A stretch of DNA of 64,000 bases from Piscicola geometra (lineage: Eukaryota; Annelida; Clitellata; Hirudinida; Piscicolidae): the NCBI GenBank assembly GCA_943735955.1, contig OX030965.1:2056701-2120700 (forward strand), given 5' to 3'. Positions 43,903 through 55,175 of the stretch are shown one piece after another. A program made the position numbers and the translations under genes. Below the pieces are notes generated by a model. It was not told where the DNA came from. It ran no database searches and saw only the letters and a program-made list of their open reading frames with translations. The first letter of the stretch is position 1, and every line of letters starts with the position of its first letter.

Positions 43903-46900
43903 CAGTGGCGCAACCAGTGGGGCTGGGGGGTCTCGCAATTTTTTGAATATCGATGAGTTTTTTTGGTGGGAAGGGGGTTAAAGAATTTTTCAATTTGCCA
44001 TAGGTCATTGGGTCTTTATCTCACAAGACATTTCATATATCAACACAGAACATAAAGATCCCACCAAAATAACATTAACATATCACACATTCTGAGAAGA
44101 AATAGAGCACCACTAGACCTTAACTACACTCTTAAATCTTTACACTTTTCATATTTAAATTTTCCCAGCCATGTCACAGTATATGAAGAGCAAATCAGAT
44201 AGACAAAATAACTCCCGAGCTTTCAGATTTATTCAACCTTCATGGTAAGGATGCTGATACTGTGTAAAGACAGCTCAAAATCACATCAACAAGTTTACCT
44301 GCGGATCAGTCTGAACTCATTGCATGAATCGAACTACAAGAACTCTTTTGAGCCACAAGCCTTCAGCCCGAGTTGCATTATATGCTCGATGTTGCTCTGA
44401 CTCTGCCAGTTACTTCATAAGATGCAAAAAGAGCATTTTTTATACTTCGGCTTATTAAAATTCGTCTTAGGACGACTGTTTCTGCTCATCGTTTGCAAAG
44501 CTTGTTTGAGAATATCTGCTACCAAAACAGCTACTGTGTTTCTTCCAATAAATGAAATGGTGAAAAGATTTTTACAAACTGATTGAAAAATTATTTCATA
44601 ACTGAGAACACATCAAAATTTAGTTGAAACTAAATATTTTAACAAAAATTATAGACTGTTTAGGGTCTCATATCAAACTTATTTTTTTACTTTTTACCTT
44701 AGTTTAAAAAATGATGACGTAACTCTAAGAATACTATTCAACTTAGTTTGTAGTCTTTCTTTTATATCATTAATAAACTATCTAAATTATAACTGGTAGT
44801 TTTTATTTAGCCCATTTACCGCCGCTACCCGAAAAAAAAGTTAATATGAATTTTACATTTAGACTTGCATTATATGGTTATAATAATAACTCAAGCAACA
44901 TTTAAAACAATTATTTCATAAGTTTTAATGGGGCAAAATGTTACGAAAACGCAACGTGAGCGAGAAGTTTGACATACTTCTGTGCAGTAAGAAATCAATC
45001 AATCAATCACTAATAATTTGTATAGCGCCCTTTACTAAGTGAACAAAAGCGCTCAGCCATCACGTCCCAAACAAGTACGTCTTCAGGCCTCGACGGAAAG
45101 TTATGAGTGACTTAGTTGAAGTTAAAGAAGAAGGCAAAGAATTCCATAAAAGAGGACCACAGTAAGAAAAAGAACGTTTAGCAAAAGAGTGTTTAACTGG
45201 AAAACGAAAAGAACGATTAAAGGTAGATGATCTTAGACCAGATTTAGGGGGGTTGTTTAATTGGATTTTTTAGATAAATTGGAGCATTACAGTTATGAAT
45301 TTTAAACATATTTAGGCATATTATAAAAGTCACTCTTGATCTCAAAGGTAACCAATGTAACAAGCGAAGATAAGAAGAAATGTGAGAAAACTTAGGAGCA
45401 CGAGCAACAAGACGAGCAGCATAATTAAAGGCTTTATTTAGAGGAGCTAAAGTAGTATCAGGGAGACCATAGTAAAGAGAGTTGCAATAATCAATCCTGG
45501 AGAGAACAAGAGAAGATACAAGAAGCTGCAAAGTACGATCATCGAGAAAAGAAAGAAGCTGTTTAATACGACGAATGTGGAAGTAACAAGATTTAGAGAC
45601 AGATAGAATTTGAGGAGCTAAAGACAAGTTAGAATCATAAATAAAACCAAGGCTACGAATGGAAGATGAAGGGTTTAGAGAGAGTGAAGAGGGGGGAGGC
45701 AAAACTAAAGAAGGAAGAGATAGTAAAGACTCTGATTTTTTATTGAAATATATGAGTTCAAATTTGTCCGGATTAAGTTTGAGAAACATAGAAGAAGCCC
45801 AAGAGATTATAGATTGAAGACAGAGAGTTATTTTATTAACAGTAAGATCAAGAGAAGAGTCAGTGAAAGATGTATAAATATAGGAGTCGTCAGCATAAAT
45901 TTGACTGTTTAGAGAAGATGACGAAATAATATTAGGTAGTTCCGAGGTATAAAGAATAAAATGTAAGGGACCAAGGATTGAGCCCTGTGGAACACCATAA
46001 GATAAACAAACAGAAGAAGAAAGAGAAGATTCTATTGATACATAGGAAGTTCGCTCAGAAAGGTAGGATTTAAGCCAGATAAGAGAGGAACCAGAAATAT
46101 TAAAGGAAGAATCTAAAACATTTAATAAAAGAGTATGGTCGACAGTGTCAAAAGCAGCTGAAAAGTCAAGGCATAAAAGAAGAGAAGAGGCATTAGAATC
46201 AGAAGTTAAAATAAGGTCATTATAGAGTTTAAGTAAAGCAGTTTCAGTGGAGTGGCCAATTCTGAAACCAGATTGAGAGGAAGGAAGAAGTGAGTTTTTT
46301 TCTCGATAGAAGATTAATTGTTGAGAAATAACTTTTTCAAGGACTTTAGAAAGAAAGGAAAGGTTAGATACAGGTCTATAACTGGATAAGGATGCAGGAT
46401 CAAGAAAAGGCTTCTTAATTGTAGGAAAAATAAATGAAGATTTGAGGGCAGACGGAAATTTAGATGTAGACAAAGATAAGTTAACCAAATCCAGAACAAT
46501 AGGATAGAAAAAAAGGAGAGTTCTTCAAAAAGGGTTGTAGGAATTGGATCTAGGGAACAAGAAGTGGGAGACATAGAATTAATTATATTTGTAAGATGGT
46601 CCAATGTGACAGGAGAAAAGGATGATAATGATTCAGAAGTGAACTTAGTAAAAGATGGTGTAGGCCTATTATTAGACGAAGATCTAATATTAGATATTTT
46701 ATTAGTTAGAAATTCAAGATAGTCATCAGGAGAGAAAGATGGAAAAAAGAAATCATAAATAAATAGATTAAAACTACATTTATTAAAACAGAAATAAATT
46801 TCAATTGCATATAGTATGATAAAATTATGACTTCTAATTATTTTATTAGTTATAATAATTATTATTTTAATTACAACAATGCAAATTATTTAACGTGAAT

Positions 46901-47661
46901 TATAATAGCACTCATAAACTGTTGTGCTGTTTCAAAGACGACACTGACGACGAATGTCATCTTTATTTTAATTATATATTCAACCTATGAGAGGTGAAAA
47001 AATAATATTTTCTTCAATAAAAGCTTCAAGTGTGAAGCATTTGCGCATTGGAATTTTTTTTCGAAATATAAAAATCAACATTCATCTACACATTTCAACT
47101 TTTAATTTTAATTTTATAAATTTCATAATACATTAACATAAAAATAATAATTTTTTTATTTTTATAATAACTATTGTAAAGAATGACTAGGCTTATTAAA
47201 AATCATATGAAATAATATTAAATCAAAGTTGCGAAAACGCACCATTGATTTTTAAAAGCATTGAAAACGTTTTAAAAGTCATTTTGAATATTAAAAAAAT
47301 TTATTCAAGTATTTTCTATCTTTTCAATCTGAAATTAAGACTAAATTTGTATAAAAATACTAAAATCGAACGAAAAAATTGAAAAATAATCTAAGCGAGG
47401 AATGATTGTTTCGAGAAATTTTAAATGTAAACAGGAAATAAAAGATTATAAATAATAAAATTTTAAAATTTAAAATTTAACTTATAAAATCAAAATTGAA
47501 ATTTATTGTACAAAATATGTGAAAAAACTCTGTATTAAAACAGCAAGAAAATATAAAAACTAATGTTGCAAAACGCAACAGCTGCGGTAAATAGGTTAAA
47601 CAATTATTTTTTAAAATTTAAAGTTGAGCCCCCCCAGCATTTTTTGCTGTTTGCGCCTCTG
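43903..47661 (+). mobile_element. hAT-D copy 2, split by a LINE
   Basis: Ends CAGTGGCGCAACCAG and TGTTTGCGCCTCTG, flanking duplication TATATACA (43895-43902, 47662-47669). Reverse orientation to 10739-12785 and clearly alignable to it outside the LINE. Transposase traces near 44380-44540, as in copy 1. Confidence 0.88.
44998..46746 (-). mobile_element. L2-like LINE, 5' truncated, inserted in hAT-D
   Basis: Non-LTR reverse transcriptase, minus strand. Main frame 46488-45244 carries SYRPVSNLSFLSKVLEKVIS, SGFRIGHSTETALL, LDFSAAFDTVDHTLLL, YGVPQGSILGPLHF, YADDSYIYTSFTDSS and LHWLPLRSRVTF. N-terminal text (SPVTLDHLTNIINSM.., to 46520) and C-terminal text (LRSSTFNRSFRFPVK..YCGPLLWNSLPS) are in other frames: one shift near the run at 46510, another at the C run at 45247. 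The 3' end has GCGCTATACAAATT then GATT units. Target duplication AAGAAATCA on both sides (44989-44997, 46747-46755). Confidence 0.93.
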
Positions 47662-47796
47662 TATATACATATATTGGAAGGGGTTTGAAACCGGTTTTAT
47701 TTAACTAATTAATTTGAAAGCGCTTTTGAATTCGAAAAAAGCGCTATAGAAATAGTTGTGATTGATTGATTGATGATGCTGTAGTAAGAATCATGG

Positions 47797-47949
47797 GCGG
47801 CGATCCTGGAGAAGGGGGGTCCTGGGATGGAAAAAGAAATAAATACCAAAATATTAATTGGAGAAAATTTATTTCCATTTTGTACAGCCAGACCAAGCTG
47901 CCGTGCCGTTGAGAAAAAAACACAAATTATGGTTATTTAGACCTATTAT
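47797..47949 (-). mobile_element. MITE-1 end joined to a hAT-B internal fragment
   Basis: CATGGGCGGCGATCCTGGAG then text that matches the complement of 33430-33545 (TTTTGTACAGCCAGACCAAG). The hAT-B match continues after the insert at 49479. Confidence 0.65.
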
Positions 47950-49478
47950 TAGCAACCGCCACGAAATTTTAAAAATGTATTAATTAAAAAAATAAAATAT
48001 CCCTATGATAGATTTTGAAGTGCAGATTCCAAATCAGTTCACATTTTCCAAATATCTCAAATGGTTCAAAAGTTATTCAATTTTTAAACTCCCGAAAAGT
48101 GAGCGTTTTGGCGAATTATTTTCAACGCTTAAGCCAAAAAAATACATAAGAGTTTGACGGGACGACTCGCGACGTTATTTCATTATAACTTTTTTGATGA
48201 GTGTCATTTAATGTTGAAACTTGACAAGATCATGTATTTAAAAAAAAGGAAGTAGTATTTTAACAAAATTAATTCATAATAAAATAAAAGATTTTATACC
48301 GTTTATTTTCCACCAAAATAAATAAATCTTAAAAAGCACATAAACTTTATGTTGGAATAGAAAACGAAATTCTACTTTTTTTAATATATAAAACAAATTG
48401 TATTAACAATAAAAAGCGAAAATGAATAATATTAAAAGAATGATAATTATTTCAATAAAACAACGAAATTTGTATAAACCATAGATATCCTACAAACAAT
48501 AAACAATAAAAAGTGAGAATGAACAATATTTAATGAATGATAAATATTTAATGAATGATAAATATTTAATGAATGATAAATATTTAATGAATGATAAATA
48601 TTTAATGAATGATAAATATTTAAATAAAACTAAATTGTATTAACAATAAAAAGCGAGAGTGAATAATTCTTCCTTTTTGGATTGAACAGTTAATGGTATT
48701 GTTTTTGAACAATTTCCAAATAAAAATGTGTTCAAAGACACTTTTGGCACATTTATTTTTGAAGATGGAGGAAGAAATTCTAAATTCATGAATGATCCTA
48801 GTTTTCTCTTTTTTAAAAGATTTATTCTCTTTTTACTAAACTATTCAACAGATGATATAAAAGCAAAAACTTAATTGTGATGCGCTTAACATTTAATAAA
48901 ATGCTATACGTATGATTTGTATTTTAAAAGCCACAAACGGAGGAGCACTTTTTTTCAATGAAGTTGATATCATTTTAAAGATTAGGAAATGTACTTTCAG
49001 AATGTATTTGCTAGATTTTAATTATATTATTAAAAGTAGTTTAAAATTCAAAGTGAAAAATTTAAAGTTTATTTTCTCGTTTAATTATTTGAGAAATAAT
49101 TTTCTAGCATTCGGTTTGAAGTAGGAAATTCAAATACGATTTTAATGATATATAATTCATTTATATATATTATATTTTGGTTTCTGAATTTGAAAAATTA
49201 ACAAGTAGGTGTCGATTCAAAAAGTCCAGATGCCTCAGCGTAAAGTTGACTTGATATGATATTCAGTTTTAAATATTGGTTTTTTAAGCTTAGTTAATTA
49301 AATTTTACTTTTTATTAAATTTTTTAAATGAAAAAATGGTTAAACTTTCATTTAATTACAATTTGAATTTTATTTAAAAGCTAGAACCTTAAATAAAAAC
49401 AATTTATTGTGCTGATTGCACGTATTAACGAAATTCGCCACTTTTAGCTCATATGCATATCGTTCGTGGCGGTTGCTA
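47950..49478. mobile_element. hAT-E, 1529 bp, perfect ends and target duplication
   Basis: Inverted ends TAGCAACCGCCACGAA / TTCGTGGCGGTTGCTA, flanked by CCTATTAT on both sides (47942-47949, 49479-49486). No long frame; contains an 18-bp repeat (GAATGATAAATATTTAAT, 48525-48620). Non-autonomous. Confidence 0.88.
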
Positions 49479-50410
49479 CCTATTATGTTTGTTTTTATAC
49501 CCTCAAATTGTACAAATAATTTTATTTCTGTAGTTGTCGAGAATGAGAATGTTGTCGAAAATCATTTCGAACATTATTGAGGAATTAATAATAATGAACG
49601 AGAAAGAAAATTCAGAAAAAAATGAATTGTACAAATATTCACAATAACGTCCAACCAAAATTTAAGATTGTAAAGATGTTTTTTAATTTTGGTGAAGTAA
49701 AATGAACAATTTTCCAATACTACAAGAAGTAGCTAAAATTTTGTTTAGTATATCTGCAAGTTCTATTTCGTAGTTGCGGGAGCGGGACGGGACGGGAATC
49801 AAAATTTTGATGGCCATCGGGAACGGGACAGAGAACAAAATTTCGGAAAGGGGACAGGACCGGGAATGAAAAATCGTCAATATTTCCTATTATTTTTTTT
49901 TATTCGGGATGCAAGAGACATGCTGCAATATTAAGATCAATGGGCTTCTTTTCTTTTGTCGAAATAATCAACTGAGCAATCAACTGGAAATTAAAAATTC
50001 AAATTCAAAGTATTAATTTATAAAATAAAAATACTATAACTGACTAGTTTGATTTCATCTGACAAGTTTTTATCATCACCCATTTGTTCTAATCCCTCTA
50101 ATGTTTGGATTCTCCATTACAACTTCAAATGTAGTCTTGGAGATTTTGACATTGGAAATGGTGGCTTCGTTATACATTCTATTGCATTTAATACTTTAAA
50201 TACGGAGTATCGATGAAACAGGGATTTCCGTACTTAGGAGTTTGCTGAAGAATAATTTTTAAAGAATCCAATCCCAATAACTTTTATTCCCGTTTTTTTC
50301 CGATCCCGATTTGAATGTTGATTTACGTCCCGAAAACCTATTCCCGGTACCCGACTTTTCCCGTCCCGAAATTAATTTTCATCCCCGTTCCTGCAGGAGT
50401 CTCTCTAGTC
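49479..50410. mobile_element. hAT-B pieces in opposite orientations
   Basis: 49487-49880 is the left half of hAT-B reversed, ending GGGAATGAAAAATCGTC; 49900-50410 is its right half forward, from ATGCAAGAGACATGCTGC to the CCCGAAATTAATTTTC end. The join at about 49885 looks like an inversion or rearrangement. Confidence 0.7.
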
Positions 50411-50494
50411 CGGACTTCTCCACTTTTTTCATTAACAAATTTTTTAAACTCTTGTTTTGATACGAGCATAATTGTCATACATGGCATGAAACAT
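50411..50494 (+). mobile_element. MITE-1 internal fragment
   Basis: AACTCTTGTTTTGATACGAG and CATACATGGCATGAAAC match MITE-1 copies; truncated on both sides. Confidence 0.65.
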
Positions 50495-50975
50495 AATGAT
50501 AATCTCATAAAACTTCACTGGCTTTCAATAGATTTTCCAATATCCTTCAAAATAGCCATTTGTTACATTCAAAATTCTACAAACTTCAATACCGTCATAT
50601 CTCAGCAAACTCATAACCAACAAAACATCAAACAAACAACTGCGTTCATCTTCATCTCTTCTCCTCAACCAAGAATCCACTACAAACAACATCTCAAAAA
50701 GGGCATCCCGTCACGCAGCTCCAACAACTTGGAATGCCCTTCCACCTGCACTTCGCAACATCAACCAGTTTTCGACTTTCAAAGCCAAACTGAAAACTCA
50801 TCATTTTAACTTAGCTTATCACTCATAATAATTTCTCCATGCTACTCTTTGCTTTCTTTTTTATAACACTACTATTATAAAAATTTTTATTTATTTATTG
50901 CATTACGACGTAGTGAGAGCGCTTCAGTTGCGTTCCCGTGCGCTATACAAAGCGACAATTATTATTATTATTAAC
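50495..50975 (+). mobile_element. second L2-like LINE, 3' end only
   Basis: Frame pieces LIKLHWLSIDFPISFKIAI and, after a shift, HAAPTTWNALPPALRNINQF..KLKTHHFNLAYHS with stop at about 50830; tail GCGCTATACAAAGCGACAATT then ATT units. Different family from the LINE at 44998. Confidence 0.8.
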
Positions 50976-51029
50976 TTACTAAAGATGCAATGTGTGTGTG
51001 TGTGTGTGTGTGTGTACTGACTACAAGTC

Positions 51030-51870
51030 AGATATGGAGGATTTTTCATTCCCAGTCCCGTCCCGTTCCAGAAATGTTTTTTCCCACACCGTCCCGTTCT
51101 TGATGCGACATCAGAATTTTGATTCACGCCTCCGTCCCGTTCTGGCAATTCGATTTCCGGTTCCGACACATTTCCAAAACATTTTGACCCGGTCCTGACT
51201 CATTCTTGAAACATTTTGACCTGGTCCTGACCCATTCTCGAAAATAATTTTTTATCTTTTTATTCATTTTCGCTGCCGTGTTCAACGGGCCCAAACTTGC
51301 AAGCTTAAAATTTATTAAAATTTATTAACTAAAAGTCAGAGAATATTTCTATAAAAAATAAAAAACACGATTTAATTTTCAAATATTTATTCAAATGGAA
51401 GTATTGAAGTTACTCATTGTTTTTAGGTAATTTAATCAAGTCTTTATTGCTTTTCATACGGTTTAAACCATCAGGAGTTTTAGCTCTCAAATTAGTTGAT
51501 CTTGTGTCTGAAGTTAAACGATCACATGTTGACAAATTCCGTTCACAGGAAATAGAACTTGCAGGTACACTAAACAAAATGTTGGCTACTTCTTGTAGCA
51601 TTGGAAAATTGTTAATAAAAAAACGAATGCATATCGATTCTTGCCCTAACTCATTGCAGTCTTGTGCGCCGTCAACCACAACACCAAACTGGCATGATTC
51701 GGCATTAACAGTGCACACTGTGTTTCTAACGATAGAATGAGCTAAAAGCCTCAGCATTTCATTTTGGCAGTTATGCGATATGAAACTTGTAGTTTGATTT
51801 ACCCACAACTTTAGTTAATGTTCGAAGCCTTTTGAAATTCATTAACTTTGGTTCATCTAAAAAATTGAAA
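51030..51870 (-). mobile_element. hAT-B deletion derivative
   Basis: Starts with the GATTTTTCATTCCCAGTCCC end. The minus frame 51808-51410 fuses a DUF4371-type segment (QFGVVVDGAQDCNELGQESI) to the C-terminal dimerisation segment (SSISCERNLSTCDRLTSDTR), so the middle of the transposase is deleted. Confidence 0.82.
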
Positions 51871-51874
51871 GGGT

Positions 51875-52335
51875 CGATATTAAGGTGGACCTCAGAACCC
51901 CCCTATGAATATCGCCCATGCAAAATAAGTAACACAATATAAATGATTTTTTTATAAAAATGTAAATCTGTCTGCTTGCAAAAAGTGAACCGATATTTTC
52001 TGAAAAGCATCCTGAATGTCTGCTTGCGAAAATTGAAAAATCAGAAATTAAATTTTTATAAATATAATTCATTAATTTAAATCCATAAAAATAAAAAGAA
52101 GAGTAGGTGGAAGAGTATTTGAGTAAGAAAATAATAGTTTTGCTTCAGGCAGCTATCACTATAACTACGCCTACCCAAAATATGTTACTGAATAAAAGTT
52201 CTGTTTCATGCTATGGTTGACGATTATGCTTGTATTAAGAGAGGAGTTGAGAAATTATTGTACTTGAAAAACTGAAGGGGTCCATATTAAGATGGACCCC
52301 AGGACCCCCCTAGCATCACTGCCCAAACATAGAGG
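51875..52335 (-). mobile_element. MITE-1 fragments, reversed
   Basis: 51885-51930 (AAGGTGGACCTCAGAACCCC..GCCCATGC) and 52140-52335 (AGCTATCACTATAACTA.., CATGCTATGGTTGACGATTA.., ending GGACCCCCCTAG) are two reversed parts. Confidence 0.6.
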
Positions 52336-52339
52336 GGAA

Positions 52340-52760
52340 AGATATTGTAGAAAGAGTAGGTAGAAGTAGATGTGTAGAAGAGATAGGTAATAAATCTAAA
52401 TGGTGGAGAGGTGTAGCCAACTTGGAGAAAAAATTGTGTGTCGGGGCTATGAGCCGAATGGTACGTGGAGGGAAAGATGCATGAGCAGGAGTGTTTATGA
52501 TGGGCGTCTCAGAAAGAGAGGTCGGAGGAATGGGTGGAAGGGAGATGGTGAAGAGGATCCAACAAAAGGGAAGGGAGAAATGGGGGAATAGGATGAAGGA
52601 AAGTGAAAGACTGAAAAGATACCGTGGGAAGAAGTCAGAAAGCAGGAAGTTGGAAAAATGTGTAGATGGTTCAGATGGAGCGAAAGTTAGGATGATGTTG
52701 AAGAAGGATAGTTTGAAATCAAGGAATAATGCAATTTTGATGGGGGGAAGATAACTGGTG
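52340..52760 (+). pseudogene. LINE-like C-terminal relic
   Basis: The open frame around 52491-52754 (KESERLKRYRGKKSESRKLE..) has the Lys/Arg-rich WRx..RLxxYR..K pattern seen near the end of some LINE ORF2 proteins. Family uncertain. Confidence 0.3.
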
Positions 52761-52789
52761 AAAAAGAAACCAACAAAAAAGAAACTCTT

Positions 52790-52980
52790 TTCTTTTTACT
52801 CTTTTATACTGGGGATGCAACAGACATGCTGTCATATGAATAAGATCAATGGGCATCTTTTCTTTTTTCGAAATGATCAACTGAGCACTCAACTGGAAAT
52901 TAATCATTCAAATTCGAAGTATTAATTTATAAAATTAAAATAATATAACTGACCAGTTTGATTTCATCTGACAAGTTGTC
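52790..52980 (+). mobile_element. hAT-B fragment without the SINE
   Basis: GGGATGCAACAGACATGCTG to CATCTGACAAGTTGTCATC matches 33560-33935 without the SINE, so it serves as an empty-site reference. Confidence 0.85.
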
Positions 52981-52982
52981 AT

Positions 52983-53018
52983 CATGTGAGTGTGTGCGTA
53001 TGTGTATGTGTGTGTGTT

Positions 53019-53049
<31 letters not shown>

Positions 53050-53089
53050 CTGTTTATGTGTGTGTGTTTATGTGTGTGTGTGTGTGTGT

Positions 53090-53175
<86 letters not shown>

Positions 53176-53440
53176 CTGTGTGTGTGTGTGTGTGTTTGTG
53201 TGTATTAGAATATCTTTCTCATAACATTAACCACCTATCTACAACTATATGACTTGTTCTTCGAATCCTTCAATATTATCATCATAATCATCGTAATCAA
53301 CATAATCATCATCATCAACATTATATTCATTACCATCATCATAATCATCATCATCATATTCATCATCATCATATTCATCCTAATCATTATCATCATCATC
53401 GTCATTATCATCATATTCATCCTCATTATCATCATCATCA
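52983..53440. repeat. TG repeat then ATC/ATA repeat
   Basis: TG units 52983-53205 with TTTG and TCTG breaks; ATCATCATA-type units 53272-53440. Cys/Val and Met/Ile frames are artefacts. 53441-53620 is unique and gene-free. Confidence 0.95.
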
Positions 53441-53622
53441 TGTTCTACAGCCAAGTTGAATTTGTTTTTAAGTGTTTAAAAAATAGTAAGTTTTAATTTA
53501 GTTTGAGTTTAGTAGAAAAGCGTTTTAATTGTCTTCAAATCCGCTGCACAAGCCTCAAACTGCCATTTAAGAACAAATCAATTTCGAAGCCATAAAATAT
53601 TGCATCTACGTTGGTTTTTCAA

Positions 53623-53788
53623 TAAAAGGCCTTTCAGCAGACCTTCATTACTCTATCTCCTGAAACCACCTTGGTAAGCTAATCTAACTTTGTTTCGTTA
53701 ACACTGGTTTTAGAAAAGTGAAAATTGTTCAAGCATTAATTTCAACTTTTACAATTTGAAACTCATAATTCTCGTCCATCCTCAACAG
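53623..53788 (+). promoter_or_regulatory. TATA-like box, 5'UTR exon and intron of the secreted-peptide gene
   Basis: taaaaggc at 53623-53630 would place transcription start near 53650. A short non-coding exon would end at 53673 before gtaagc, and the intron closes at ctcaacag 53788, 29 nt before the ATG. Read directly; the start site itself is inferred. Confidence 0.45.
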
Positions 53789-53817
53789 ATCCTCCCTTAC
53801 TACAGCAAACTTCGACA

Positions 53818-54015
53818 ATGAAGACTTTCCTCGCAGTAGCCCTCTTCTTTGGCGCCTTCCTCTTGCTCTTGAGTGTTGTCGAAGGCGGAGAAGGTTTTGC
53901 AGAAGGGACCACTGAAGCTCCTGGAACAGGTGGAACCACTGAAGAAACTGTTTTAGAAGAATTGGTGAAGGAACTCGCAAAATTAACCGAGGACTTGAAA
54001 AATATGTCTAATTAG
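53818..54015 (+). CDS. small secreted acidic peptide precursor, 65 aa
   Basis: Not recognised by family. The N-terminus is a classical signal peptide: MKTF followed by a long Leu/Ala/Phe core ending near VVEG, with a likely cut after residue 22-24. The mature part is Gly/Thr/Glu-rich and ends in a possible amphipathic acidic helix (ETVLEELVKELAKLTEDLKN). There are no cysteines. The coding part is one exon. Upstream, a consensus donor (gtaagc at 53674) and acceptor (caacag at 53788) define a 5'UTR intron, and a TATA-like taaaagg lies at 53623. AATAAA follows the stop by about 20 nt (54035). Each mark of an expressed gene is therefore present, but the function is unknown. Confidence 0.72.
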   Translation: MKTFLAVALFFGAFLLLLSVVEGGEGFAEGTTEAPGTGGTTEETVLEELVKELAKLTEDLKNMSN

Positions 54016-54391
54016 TGTCGTTATTTAATTTGATTGAATAAACAAACAAGGCGTTTTGTGTTGTATCAAAGCTATTGCTTGCCCCTTTGAAATGCAGAAA
54101 AACGTCTTGAGACAGATAAACATTTAAAAAGTTGAAGCTCGTCAATCAATCAATCAATCAAATAAATAAATCGTTTGAGAAATTATTTTTAAAACGTTTA
54201 GAAAAATCGTATTTCTAAAAGGCATTTTACCTATTTCTAGCGCATGTTGGTTGGCACTCAAAAGCAGGTCAGCACTGTCACACTAGGGAGCCAGCTGAAT
54301 CTGCATTGGTGCTCAAGCAATCTTGTTGCAAGTTTATCATTATTTTAGTAACCTAAAAAAGCAGCTAGCAGTTCTTGTAGGTTGTTTGCAG

Positions 54392-54748
54392 CATGGGCAG
54401 CGATCCTGGGGGGGGTCTTGGGGTCCTGACTTCCCCACTTTTTGGTAGTGAAAGGGTCCGCCTTAATGAGGACCACCCACTTTTTTCAGACACAAAATTT
54501 TAAACTCTTGTTTTGATGCGAATATAATCGTCAAACATAGCATAAAACAGAATGTTTACATAGTAAAACATTGTATGTGTAGTTATAGTTATAGCTGTTT
54601 AAAAAAACTATTATTTCATTACTTAAATATTCGTATCAAAATTGAAGTCAAAAAATGTTTTTTTAAGTGGGGAAAAGGCTCCAGACCCCCATGGATCGTT
54701 CCTGCTGGGTAGGACCGCCCCAAGATTTGCAGCAAATCACCGCCCCTG
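54392..54748 (+). mobile_element. MITE-1, full 357-bp copy
   Basis: Ends CATGGGCAGCGATCC and CAAATCACCGCCCCTG are inverted relatives, flanked by GTTTGCAG / TTTTGCAG (7 of 8), which suggests a hAT-type MITE. No coding. Confidence 0.85.
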
Positions 54749-54844
54749 TTTTGCAGGCATTGTGAGCTTGCATGCATAAAGAGTTTGCAGGGAAAATTTG
54801 TGAAAAAAGTTGTAGCTACACAGTGACCATTCAAAACTATGTTG

Positions 54845-55041
54845 ATGCCTTTGAATTTGAGGAAGAGCGTTATAGAAATTGATTTGATTGATTTGTTTTC
54901 GTTACGAAAATAACACTGGGCGCTAGGTCAGTCAAGCAAAAATTGCCAAGTCAAGGAAATCGATCTTCAGTCGACATTCACATATATATAACACATAGAA
55001 AGTTGGTTTGGAGACAAATGTACCAAAATACTGATCTTTCT
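54845..55041 (+). mobile_element. LINE tail and a Merlin 3' fragment
   Basis: 54845-54898 is a TTGAATTTGAGGAAGAGCG tail with GATTTGATT. 55006-55041 (TTGGTTTGGAGACAAATGTA..) matches the Merlin relic at 30085-30125. Confidence 0.6.
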
Positions 55042-55175
55042 ATGCAAATTAGTAATTAAATCTCTATAATAAAAAACTATAAGTCTAATTTTTATTAGCT
55101 CTTTGATAATATTCTTATCTGAACAAAAGTGTAACTTAAAAAATCGGAAAAAGGTCATTTGCATTGAATGGATGC

